DNA of 64,000 nucleotides, taken from Usnea hakonensis. Its lineage: Eukaryota > Ascomycota > Lecanoromycetes > Lecanorales > Parmeliaceae. Each line of letters starts with the position of its first letter. The first letter of the stretch is position 1. This document shows, one piece after another, positions 31,770 to 43,108 of this stretch. The position numbers were made by a program, and so were the translations under genes. The stretch is taken from NCBI GenBank assembly GCA_013423325.1, contig BLJB01000039.1, positions 372,001 to 436,000 of the forward strand, read 5' to 3'. A model generated the notes under the pieces. It worked only from the letters and a program-made list of their open reading frames with translations. It was not told where the DNA came from and made no database searches.

Positions 31770-32486
31770 CAAACAAGAGCTGGTCCTCAACCTAAGATAT
31801 GGCAAACGAATGAGGTATTCAGAATGGTGCTGGAGATGAGCCACCCGGGAAGCATCTAGACGCGAAAGTGATCTTGCGTCAAACGGGGAGCACACGCTAC
31901 AAACTTTCTAGAGCAGCTGAAACTGAGGCTAGACATGTCGTGCTATATGAACTAGCCATCAAGAGGAGGAAGTACTTGGGGAAAACGTTTTGCGATATTA
32001 TCTGTCTACAGTGATCGGGCACGTCCAGCGCACGCTCCTCACCCTCAGGGAAACTTGATGTCCGAAACGCGAGATCGAGAGACATGATTACGCATGGGTA
32101 GGCCGTAGAGAGAGGAAATAGCTAGCATTAGGACAGGCCATTCAAGCATCAATGAGCAGATAAATTTGCCAGGGTAGTCGAGATAGCTTCAATCTTCTCT
32201 TTGAATTGAGCATGTTGAGGTGAATACTACAGTCTTGTTTCACGTAACATTTGTCTTGGCAGGCATGCTTAGCAAAGGCACTAACAAATGGGCGCTAAGG
32301 AAATTTTGTGTGCTTGGCTTCAAAGACTTCTTCCTCACTGAAACTTCTTTCACTCACTCTCATTCTCAACCTCACCTTCATCATCATCAACCGATTACCC
32401 ATCCTTGTTCGTCTCTTCACTCACCCCCGTCATATGCTCTTGCAACCGCAAGACTGGTGTATTTAGAACAACGAACAAAATCGAAG
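31770..32486. other. Intergenic region ISA2 to DBP2
   Basis: 717 bp. The last 150 bp before DBP2 are CT-rich with CACTCACTCTCATTCTC-like stretches (about 32345-32420), as in the promoters or leaders of highly expressed fungal genes. No other gene is seen. Confidence 0.45.
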
Positions 32487-35051
32487 ATGTCGTACGGAGG
32501 TGGCTATGGCGGAAGCCGTGGTGGAGGAGGAGCATACTCAAATGGGTACGATAATTATTCAAGCAACTATTGTAGTGGAAATTCACGAGGTTGAGACTAT
32601 ACTACACTGTTCCAGCGGGTATGATTATCCAAGGTCTAGAACTTGCAGTCTAAGTCGTCCTCGCACGATATTTCAATGCGCTCCCTCTACATTCGCTGTC
32701 CCTTGCCTCGTTACAAAACATTTGCGTCACCTGGCACCATGTTACCGTTTACTGATACGCTTTGGAGATTCAGTGACACGAACGGATACTCTGGAAGTGG
32801 CAGCAACGGCTATTCGAACGGCTTCTCCAACGGAGGCGGCTACGGTGGTTCAACCAATGGCTACAGTGGAGGAGGTGGCTACGGAGGAGGTGGCTACGGA
32901 GGAGGAGGGGCAAGCTTTGGCGGTGCAGGTGGCGACAAGATGTCGAATCTTGGTGCTAATTTAAAGATCCAGTCGTTTGGTATTGTCACTCCCCGCCCGT
33001 GGCGTTCTTTCTAACATTGCTTTCTAACGATGAGATAGATCTATCCACTATGCCAAAATTCGAAAAATCCTTTTACAAGGAGGATGCCGGTGTTACTGCT
33101 CGCTCTGAACGCGAAGTCGCAGACTTCCGCAAGCTCAAAGAGATCACCATCCAAGGCAACAATGTACCCAGACCTGTCCAAACTTTTGACGAGGCTGGCT
33201 TTCCCAAGTATGTCATGGATGAGGTCAAAGCTCAAGGTTTTGCCGCACCCACAGCCATACAGTCTCAAGGTTGGCCAATGGCGCTCTCCGGACGGGATGT
33301 TGTTGGAATCGCAGAAACAGGATCAGGGAAGACTTTGACTTACTGCTTACCTGGAATAGTTCACATCAACGCGCAGCCTCTCCTCGCTCCTGGCGATGGA
33401 CCCATCGTACTTGTACTAGCACCAACACGTGAGCTTGCTGTTCAGATTCAACAAGAGATGACCAAATTCGGCAAATCATCCCGTATCCGAAACACTTGTG
33501 TCTATGGCGGCGTCCCCAAGGGCGGCCAGATTCGAGACCTCGCTAAAGGCGTTGAAGTCTGTATAGCTACCCCTGGCCGTCTCATCGACATGCTAGAATC
33601 CGGAAAAACCAACCTTCGACGTGTCACTTACCTTGTCCTTGATGAAGCTGACCGCATGCTTGACATGGGTTTCGAACCACAGATTCGGAAAATCATCGGC
33701 CAGATCCGTCCAGATCGTCAGACATGCATGTGGTCGGCAACATGGCCAAAGGACGTCCGTCAGTTAGCCTCTGACTATCTTCAAGATTACATTCAGGTCA
33801 ATATTGGATCCATGGATCTTTCAGCTAATCATCGTATTACTCAAATCGTCGAGATCGTGTCTGAGTTCGACAAGCGTGAGCGGATGACCAAGCATCTTGA
33901 GCGTATCATGGAAGATCGAGATTCCAAGATTCTTCTCTTTACTGGGACAAAGCGTGTTGCGGACGAGATTACTAGATTTCTACGTCAAGATGGATGGCCA
34001 GCGCTATGTAAGTCGACCGAGGTCGCACTCTCAGTCTATCCATATCTGACTTGAGTATAGCAATCCACGGCGACAAGCAGCAGAACGAGCGAGACTGGGT
34101 CTTGAATGAATTTAAGACGGGGAAGAGCCCCATCATGGTTGCCACTGACGTGGCTTCACGTGGTATTGGTATGGTTGACCGCCGATCTGCACTCTTCCTT
34201 TCCCTCCCCACTTGCTCGATTGAAGTCGTGTGGCCCTATTTCTGTGAAGCCTTGCTCTCTGCAGACGTATGCGCTGCAGCTGTTACTTTCTGGTCCAGGC
34301 TCATCATGATTTCTTTTGGCTACAGCCAGAAGCTCTTGGATGTCCGTTGCAGTGTGGCTTGCTACATATTTCTTTCCGTCTCGTTATGTACCAACAGGGT
34401 ACCGAGGCGGATTGGACTTTTCTTGACTTGTTCAAGCTGCATTCCCAGGATCATCCAGGACCATGATATTTGCCATCCTTTGGACCAGGATGCTATGAGA
34501 TGTTGTCTTCATGCAGAGAGCTGTGCGGAGAGTTTTGCAAATGCATACTGCCTCACGACTAATCTTGAGATCATCTTGCGTCATGACGTTTGCTAAATGC
34601 TAACCCCATTGAAGATGTCAAAAACATTACTCATGTCTTCAACTATGACTACCCAAACAATTCGGAGGACTACGTTCACCGCATTGGTCGTACTGGTCGC
34701 GCAGGATCGAAGGGTACTGCCATTACATTGTTCACCACTGATAGTATGTTTTCCCCGTTCTGTCTCAAACGCAGCAAGTGCTAATCATAGTGTGGCAGAC
34801 TCCAAGCAGGTGCGCGCTTATTGTACCCGTTCCACAGCTAGAACAAGACTAATTGGTTCTATTAGGCCCGCGATCTAGTAGCCGTTCTGACGGAGTCCAA
34901 GCAGCAAATTGATCCTCGTCTCCACGAAATGGCTCGCTACGGTGGTGGCGGGGGAGGAGGTCGTTACGGTCGTGGTGGAGGTCGTGGAGGTGGACGTGGA
35001 GGTTTCACGAGCTCCAACGCTGCACCTATGGGTGGAGGTCGGCGCTGGTAA
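32487..35051 (+). CDS. DBP2: DEAD-box RNA helicase Dbp2 (p68/DDX5 family)
   Basis: An ATP-dependent RNA helicase in ribosome biogenesis, mRNP assembly and nonsense-mediated decay. The N-terminus is Gly/Ser/Tyr-rich (MSYGGGYGGSRGGGGAYSNG then DTNGYSGSGSNGYS after a 228-nt intron, 32546-32773). Core motifs: Q-motif region GFAAPTAIQSQGWPMALSGR, AETGSGKT (I), PTRELAVQI (Ia), TPGRLIDML (Ib), VLDEADRMLDMGFEPQ (II), SATWP (III), VATDVASRGID (V) and YVHRIGRTGRAGS (VI). The C-terminus is RGG-rich and ends MGGGRRW. Introns also split WPAL-SIHGDKQQ and GTAITLFTTD-NSKQ. The large 446-nt intron between motifs V and VI is listed separately. Confidence 0.95.
34169..34614 (+). other. Large 3'-located intron of DBP2
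   Basis: A GTATGG...GAAG intron of 446 nt splits RGI-DVKNITHVFNYDY, between helicase motifs V and VI; other introns of the gene downstream of the leader are about 50-70 nt. S. cerevisiae DBP2 has one unusually large, 3'-located intron with a reported role in autoregulation. Position and size are seen; regulatory role here is inferred. Confidence 0.6.
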
Positions 35052-37839
35052 TTGCCTCGCCCATCTACGACCGCTCCGGCAGCCGCCCGGTCGCTAGAAC
35101 ACAGTCCCCGAAACTTCTGGTGATTAACCACCATTCTGGACCTGAATCGAACCTAAACGTATCAATTCATCAAATATGTCATTGCGGTGACTGATCCTAG
35201 TCCCTCTTTCGACTGGCGCTAGGCACTGGTAAGTCTCCTTATATGGTTATCCGGCATCAGCAGCAAAAGCGGGATTCAGCGGATGCGTTGGAGGAAACTT
35301 GCATAACTTGAAAATTCAAAGCTTGAGGGCGGCTATTGCAGACGCAGAAGCCAACATCATAGATTCTAAGTTCTATCATAGACATCCTTAGTTTAGACCA
35401 CAACAACAACACATTCTAATGGAACAACTGATATGGTGACCAGTTGTAGATTCCTCGATCATGTATGATTGTAGCACACGTATCGATATCCGCTGTTCTC
35501 GTACATTATGTTGGATTTGGCGCTTTTGCCCAGATTTTCAGTTCAAAATCCAGTTACTCAGTCTTCCAGGTTTGTATCCGCTGCAGCTCAATGTCGCCTC
35601 ATCTACACGTCTCACCTGCGGCCCCGGGCCACATGCTCTCTTCCTGCCTGACGAGCTACTCCTTGGGACGTCTTCAATCTCTAACTCTTGGCGAGGATAA
35701 TGCTACTCGAGGGTACCCAACATCGCATCTTCATCCTTATTCAGGAAAGACCTGGCCTCCAAGTGTGGTAACTTTGCCCAAGTTCGGAGACTTTCCTGCT
35801 ACAGACATGATACCCGAGACAAAGGAGCTCAGATCTAAAACTTAGTCACAGCTCACGATATGCAAGAGTCGATGACGGGTTGATTTCAAGATTTGAAGAT
35901 CTTGTGTGCTCCTATGCAGGCATACTTGATGCTTTTAGGCTTCGACCGACAACCACTCATTCTTTAGCGAGAACAGCCCAGGCTTTCCAAACATGCAAGG
36001 ATGTTGAACGTCGTGTATCTCCGCTCTCTTATCAAAACACAGTTAATTACGTAAAATGCAATCACGGATGGGATCCTTTGAATGTCTCAGGTAGACCTCC
36101 TTAAATAGTTGCCGTCTCGGGAAAGACGTAAGGTAGGTAAAGTAGTATTGGTACATTTATGATTATCGTTCGAGGTCGTCAGAATCTTGTTAAGTAACAA
36201 TAATAATGTTTGATATCATTGTTTTTGCGTTGCAGTTCAATTTTATTATAGTCGCCGGCGATTAACAAGACTTGTGAAAGAAAGAAAAGGCTCAGATATA
36301 GCGTCCATGCATAGCCTCAGGCTTTAACTCGTCAAGGTCAAGGATGTCAAGTATGACCTTACGAGTTAGAAGAGCCCCAGGGAAACGGTCATCTCCCTAT
36401 CCGCAGTGCTGGGTTCCGCTAGTATTGTAGCTGCCGCGGTCGACAACGTGCTACAAAATGTAGATATAAAATCCAAATCTCACGACACTTGATCCATCAT
36501 CCTCTCCTGCATACTTTGTTCTGGTTCGTGAAAAGGTTTCCATGTCGCAACTTCCTAGTCTCTTCGTGTCATGTATCGTCGGATCATTTCAGATACGAAT
36601 AGTTCCGACCACGAACCCCACGCTCAACTGTTTACAGCCACACCGACTCGGCCTCGACAAGGGTTCCTAGATCTTGGTCCAAATTCTACGGAGATAGATC
36701 CTTGATAGTGGCGTGGATTGTGGCGCTCGCCCTACATGTGGAAGGAGGAATGATGATGTTGCATTGCAGCATGCATTGAGCACGAGGTATCCCCTCCTTC
36801 GGCAAAGAGACAGAATTTGGCGATTACTCTGGTTGACATTCGGCCGTTACCACCAAATTGATCTTGATGCCTGCAATGATTACGTAGGCCTGAGTCAAGA
36901 TCAGATAGGCAGCCGACGAGGCTGCGGCGTGAATGGAGGGCTTACAAGTGATAATCTTTCCTGGGGCTGCATGAAAGTTCGAAAGGGCAGAGGCGCCTTG
37001 GGGGGTGATAATGGATACTGCAGTGCAGCAGTCCAGGCGCCGAGTGTGGCAATCATTTCTCTTGGCAATTTTTGACTAAATTACGTGTGTACAGTATTTG
37101 TCGGTCAGATTTGCTGCTCTACGCGCTGGAACAGACCAATCAGATCTTGTCCTTTGAAGCGCTTTTTCAATAAACGGCATCGAGAGCCGAAGCAAGAGAC
37201 CAAAAGGCTCAAAGGATTTTCCCAGCCCCGCCTTTTGACATTTGGCTTTTTGACTTTTTGGCAAATGGCAACTTTCCGTGCCCTTTCCTTCCTCTACTTG
37301 ATTTTTTCCACTTTCCACCAACCTCCAAATCAGCGTCATGCAGTGGGCACAATATTTTATTTTTTTGATCTTTTTTTTTCCATTTGCCCACCGCCTCTTC
37401 CTCCCTTCCCCAATGAAAATCGTTGAATAAATGCATCGGAGTTGCGAACCTGAAAGAGAAGGTGGAAGAGGATGCGCTGACACCCCATTTGCTAGCTAGC
37501 CATCTATCAGTTGAATTACGCCACTTATGCCCTCCCCTATTGATTGATTTCCCCCCTTCCCCCCCCCCAAAACCAGTGACAGCTCATCCCTCGATTCCAT
37601 TAGCCGCCAGTCCCAAAATGTACTAGTCAGGCGAGTATTTTGTCAATCACCAAGACTCCTGCATGGCCCCCATGACTGACCCTGATCCCATCACCTTAAT
37701 AATTGGGCTGCCGTATTTTGTCGTGATCCAGTCATTAAAATTATTGAGTGATATTGAGCGGGCGGTTGTCGCTATAAAGCCTTGCATACTTCCTAAAGAC
37801 TCTAGCCGCATCTCTTCGTAGTTGGATTTCATCATTATT
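35052..37839. other. Long gene-poor region
   Basis: 2.8 kb downstream of DBP2. Open frames at 35465-35845, 36713-37075 (+) and 37076-37483 (-) show no family features or convincing splice pattern. The region has homopolymer-rich DNA (CCCCCC near 37561-37568, T-rich near 37360-37380). I call no gene here. Confidence 0.45.
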
Positions 37840-39804
37840 TACTACTACTACTACCTGACCCTACTTGCCTTACTTTACCTTACTTTACCTTACTTGACCT
37901 TAGCCTTAATTCGATCGCTCTACTGCTACTGCTACTGCTGCTACTGCTTTACACAATACTGCAGTCTGCATATCATATCATACCCGCATATCAGATAATA
38001 CACGGCTGAAACTCTGTGTTATCCACAACCCCTCTCCCTCGCCCTCTCCCTCTCCCTCTCCCTTGCTCTTCCTATCAATCAATCATACAATTATAGTTTG
38101 GTGGTTTGAACACGAGTCCTACAGGATAAGCGGGGAAGACGCCGGAGAGTTATTCGCTGTCTTGGCAGGGATCCGGCCAGAAAGAAGGACAAATTCTAAA
38201 TTCTAAATTCCACACACGCTGAAATTTTCTATTTTCTTTTTCGAGATGGAGCTAAGCGGTCCTTAGCGTGCGACCGTAATTTCGACCTTCAACTAAAAAA
38301 AAAAAAAGAAAAAAATTCATCCCAATCTAACAAACACCTCTAACCATCCACGCTAGCTTACCTGATAGCCTCATCAGTAGCGTCTGCCACTGTGCAGTCG
38401 TCCAGCCTATACCAAATCGAGCCTCACCAGATTTGGATTCTGCTCTTACTGACGAAGGTAAAGATCCCGTTTTGAGGGTGTGGATTTCAAAAAGAGGCAG
38501 AGCAAAAACAACGCGTCCTCTTCAAAGCCAAAGCCCCGAAAAAAAGAAAATTAGAAGCGCACGTCATCATCATCATCATCATAATCCATCTCATCGTCCA
38601 AAGAGCGACCAATTCTCGAAACCACCCCCCCGATTCGAAAAATCCGAAACGCTGCAATTCTTGGGTCGAACCTTCGGCAGAGAAGCCACAGAGAAAATCG
38701 CTTCATATTCGCTCCTCTCTAACCGAAAAACTCAGCTGTCGTTGTCCTGACAAATTTCTCGCCAATCTTCCCGCCCGCCCATCTCTCGTCCAACAAAGCC
38801 GAGAGGTACATAACACACCTTAACTACTACAGGGAGTCGTATTTTCCAAGGCGGTATAGTCGTTGTGATCCATAATTTGCGGGGAAATCACGCACTTGAA
38901 CTCCTCTGAAAACGTGAGAGCCAGCGGTGTAGCCGGTATATCCTGTCTCTCTGCGGTAAAGTCCAAGTGCGCCTTACCCTCAAGTGCTGAGCGAACTGTT
39001 TGCACCATTCGGTAGACGGTGACGATCCTGCCGATCGCAGACCTAGTACTACCGTCTTCGAGATTCGAGCCTTCACGTCGAAAGGGACCCAATTTACGAG
39101 TACCACCAAATTGAAAGTCAAAGTCGGCAAGAAAGCGCCATTCTCGACATTTGCCCCACGAATAAGATCCCCCTAGTTTATAACACATCGCGTGGTGGGC
39201 ATAGGTAGCACTTGCCTCCTTACTTCACAACTAGAGTCAACACACTCTTGGTCGCTTGTCTTACCTCATTCACCATTGCTTCACACCAGCCGTACTATAC
39301 TAAGTCCCCTAACACTTCACTCTTAACAAGGGTGAGACTAAAGTACTTGTCTGTGGAATCTGGGGCTCTTGATAACTCCCGTACTTGGTCTCAACGCTAT
39401 CAATAACCGCTTCGCTAGCCAAGGCCTCTAAACTTAGTCCTGAAGCTACACGGTTATTGATTCACGCCAGTTTCCTTGCAAACAGCGAGGCCCCATTCAA
39501 TCTGAGCCGTGCACGAGGTTTGAGCGGATACCTTTGCGCCGTCCGACAAACCTCGACACTTTCTTGCTCCAGGGTTGGCTGCGTACTTCAATAACACACC
39601 GTCGTCGCGTGGTCTTAGTGTCCTGTCTTTGTTTTTTGACATCTCACCAAGACACCAAATACCTCTAGTTGGAGGCTATTCACGACAACATCACCAGCGT
39701 TCCATTATTGCGATTCTGTAAGTCGATTCGCTCCTTCGCAGAAGGAGGACCCCTGTCTTCATTCAGGGCTCAAGCTGATGCAGCTTTGACGACAGTCGCA
39801 GTTG
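37840..39804 (+). promoter_or_regulatory. Probable long promoter/leader of the CON7-like gene
   Basis: Low-complexity DNA typical of a fungal core promoter: ACTACTACTACTACC (37838-37855), TTACTTTACCTTACTTTACC (about 37869-37890), a CTACTGCTACTGC block (37919-37948), and a long pyrimidine tract CCTCTCCCTCGCCCTCTCCC onward (38031-38070). An interrupted A-run lies at 38295-38315. If transcription starts just after the pyrimidine tract, the leader is over 1.5 kb. It would contain several short upstream ORFs (e.g. 38433-38750) and a possible leader intron starting GTAAGTCG at 39720 and ending ACGACAG about 39795. Confidence 0.4.
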
Positions 39805-41215
39805 ATGGACAGAGGTGCATCGGACCAATACTCGCAGTCAGGTTCGCCCACACGTCCGCTTTGAGCTTTGGCCGCCGAGAGTTCAATCCTAAGACACTGC
39901 CCCAGATCCAGCATCTACCGCGCAGTACCCACCGCAACAAGAAGGACGAGTCTCAAACCGTCCTGCTCAGACATCAGCGTCCGAGTATTCTTTGAATCCG
40001 GCTTCGGCGCGTCCAGCCAATCTGAACCCGGAATACGTCGCGCGTCAACATTACGCTCAACAACAACTCAATCACGCCAATACAGGAAGTATGGCTCAAG
40101 CAACAAGTCCGTCTATGTCCTTGCAAGATGGAAATTCGAATGACCATCATCATCCTCCACACATTAAGTCTAACGCGGATGTACCTGTAGATCCAAACAT
40201 TGCTGCGTCAAGTCCTACCTACCCACCCTATTCGCCATACGCCCCGCACGACATGAACCATTACCAAGGTCACCCGCCCCCTGGATACCCCCAACACTGG
40301 CCGCAACAATACGCTGGTCATCCACATGGAATGCCTGGGGGGCCATACAGCTCGCCTGGAACAGGAGCCTCGGCCCAAGGAACCCCCTCCAGTGCTGGAC
40401 CACGTTCGGGTCAGGTAAGTAGCGCGTATTCCTTCTACACCGTCCGCTTGACTTAGACCTTGGAACAGAATCCTCACCCGCTTTCTCAGGTCTACTCCTT
40501 TGTTCCGATCCCAGGTGCTCAGCAGCACAAGCGCCCTCGCCGCCGCTACGAAGAGATTGAACGCATGTACAAGTGTGGTTGGCAGGGATGCGAGAAGGCA
40601 TATGGTACATTGAACCACTTGAATGCGCATGTTACCATGCAATCGCACGGCCAAAAGCGTACACCGGAAGGTCAGTATACCTTTTTCCTGATATCATTTG
40701 TCGCAAACTCGCGTTTTTGGTTAGATCGCGAAAATTCCCTATGATTTGGTTCTGGATCTACTAGTCGAGTTACACAACGTCAGCCTTATCCTTGGTATCG
40801 CCGCTACGTTGCATGTAGCCTTATGCCTCCGATTGAAACTCTATGGTCCCGCTTAATTAGCATAAATTTAGCGCCTACTAACACATTACATGTAGAATTC
40901 AAAGAGATCCGCAAGGAGTGGAAGCAACGCAAGAAAGAAGAGGACAATCAGCGCAAGGTTGATGAAGAGAGAGCGCGCGCTGCAAATGGAGGCAGTGAGC
41001 CATCAGCCGACTCCAACCAACCTCCAGGAGGGCAGAACTATCCACCGGGGCCAGGCCGGCCTCAGCTACCTCCGATTGGATATGCGCCAGCCAGTGGCCA
41101 AGTCCCATCCGGTGGTTACCCCAGTGGAGTGGATCAAATGTACCAGGCTCAGGGGAATGGCCAGGTATACCCACAGTACCCGCACTCGCCCTACGGCCAA
41201 GGGCAACAAATGTAG
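39805..41215 (+). CDS. con7: C2H2 zinc-finger transcription factor, Con7-like
   Basis: The start MDRGASDQYSQS joins, over a short intron (GTTCGCCC...CCTAAG), to DTAPDPASTAQYPPQQEGRV. A long Pro/Gln/Tyr-rich region follows (SLNPASARPANLNPEYVARQ, YPPYSPYAPHDMNHYQGHPP). The DNA-binding core is VYSFVPIPGAQQHKRPRRRY, EEIERMYKCGWQGCEKAYGT and LNHLNAHVTMQSHGQKRTPE, one C2H2 finger (C-x4-C-x12-H-x5-H), with EFKEIRKEWKQRKKEEDNQR after an intron of about 220 nt. The tail is again Pro/Tyr/Gln-rich and ends GQGQQM. In Magnaporthe, Con7 controls conidiation, cell-wall genes and appressorium formation. About 325 residues. Family assignment rests on the finger and its basic flanks and is fairly secure. Confidence 0.82.
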
Positions 41216-43108
41216 GAACAAGCTCGATCTGTGAAGACGCGGAGAAAACGATGCTGACAGGCAGCGCAGAAATTAATAGACTCAATCGCTATGCTCCTCC
41301 GGGATTGGCTTGCCGTACTCAAATTTGTCCTTGTCCTCGATAATTCGCGTACGATATGGGAAGCGTATGATCAAAAGCATATAGGTGGGAGTGGAGGAGA
41401 GGTATACCTGATAAGTGGCGGCTATCTGCAATTCTACCTTACGGAGTCATGATGCATTGGGCAAGGCGGTTGAGATGGTGTTGTCTTCGTCATGGGTTGA
41501 GTTGCAACATCATGACATGACGATTGAACTTTTTCCTTTATCTTTCTCCCTTTTTTGCTAGTATGAATTTTGCTGTGCGTTTTCCTTCATTGGCGGCAAG
41601 CTGTAGCGATGCATGCTCTCGAGGCCGGTGGAATCAGGGTGTACCAGCCAGATTAATGAATCTTGTTTCTTCGGCACACGCACACACAAACATGTGGAAT
41701 TGGAGGCTCTTGTCTGTTCCCCCGAGTCGTTCATCATTTCCCCGGCCGGGATTGCGTCAACAGGATGGGGTATTTTTATTCATTAGTAAATTGCAGGCGG
41801 GCTACCAGTGTATGTAGAATGAAGGAATGGTGGCATTACACCTCAGACGCACATGGGATGATTTCCATTTGTTATAATGAGAAGTTGATTGGGGCCAAGG
41901 TGAGTCGCTGTGAGCTGTGCGCGAAGAAGATCTGGGGGGTCCTGTGGATGTCTTATATACACTTTGGAGTGTTCAGTAATCAGCATCTGCCCAAGCAAAG
42001 TGACTATGCTCCTAGGGAGACGGGGGAACGGTTTAAATTTACAATTTACGCAAAGCCACGGCGGTTCAAGTACAGTCTATATTATTAAGTAGGTACATTG
42101 AAAGGCGAGAAATAGTCAGTTGAGTTAGGCAATGTTGGAGTTGAAAGACCCGAGGAAGTGGTAACGATGATGCTTGTCAGCCTTGTCAAAGTCAAGTACT
42201 GTAGCATAAGGTAAGGTATATGGTAAAGAGATTTATGAAGTTAGTTTCTTCCAATAGTCGTACAGTAGTGCCGGACAGGTACAAGTAGCAGCGGACGCGA
42301 AGGGGCTAAAGGCTTTAGCCATGCAAGTATGGCCTTCTCATTCAATCGCCATGGCCCACGGCTCATGACCCATGCCACCGGTACCTGTCGTAGTCGAGTA
42401 GGACGGTAGGTAGTGGTACGCCATAAAGGGTACTATACAGATTATAGAACACTCTATCCTGCGCGTCAAAGCAGCTCGGGCAAGCTATGGGAACTAGAGA
42501 AAACTAGAGCAACTAGGGAAAATGGGGAAACTAAGGTAAGCTACCTAGCTACCTACCTTACCTTACCTTACCTTACCTCTTAGAAACCTTCCACTGTTAT
42601 TAACTTACCTTACCTACGGAGTACCTACCTTACCCTACCTTACCTACCTTCTACTTCGGAACCCAAGAGGCTGAGGTACGTACCTTACCTTACTCTACAG
42701 ACTAAGGGATATATTACCTAAGGTACCCATCACGCATGATCCAACAACACAACAACAATAATAATAGACCCATTTCTCAACCCGTTTTCTATATTAGCTT
42801 CGACTGCTAGACGCTTCATGGCTGAAGGACAAAGGACGGCACCGACGCTGAGGCTAAAGAGGGAAGCTCCTTACTACTCTCCAAGTGCGAAGGTACGCTC
42901 GTACCGAAGGCTTTCCCTTGGAGTAAGCCAACATTCTGCCTCCTCCGTTTGCTAACTGCTAAAAGGCTTACTGCTAATTGTGCCAATAATTGCTAAGTGC
43001 TAGATGCTTTTCTATCGTCTAAGCCTCAGCGGTCAATAATACTACTATCTAAGCCACGTAGCATGGTAGCTACCTCCTAGACGCATCCCATCCTGAATTC
43101 TACCTCAA
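41216..43108. other. Intergenic region CON7-like to PPR gene
   Basis: 1.9 kb without a recognised gene. It contains the densest TACCTTAC cluster of the window (42534-42695), a TACGGAGTACC element inside it (about 42615-42625) and TTACGGAGTC at about 41439-41448. Open frames at 41524-42092 lack coding character. Confidence 0.5.
42534..42695. repeat. TACCTTAC-type short tandem repeat cluster
   Basis: Irregular tandem TACC/TTACC/CTACC units, e.g. CCTTACCTTACCTTACC, broken by unrelated bases and by one CTACGGAGTACC element. The same units recur in smaller blocks at about 6510-6535, 6785-6805, 28238-28275, 28331-28360, 30958-30977 and 37853-37902. Confidence 0.75.

Noticed and set aside
35465..37483. 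Open frames of 120-135 codons downstream of DBP2.
   Set aside because: No recognisable domain, low-complexity or opposite-strand shadows.
38433..38750. A 105-codon frame with a His run (HHHHHH) before the CON7-like gene.
   Set aside because: The His run comes from a CAT microsatellite; composition is not protein-like. Kept only as a possible uORF.
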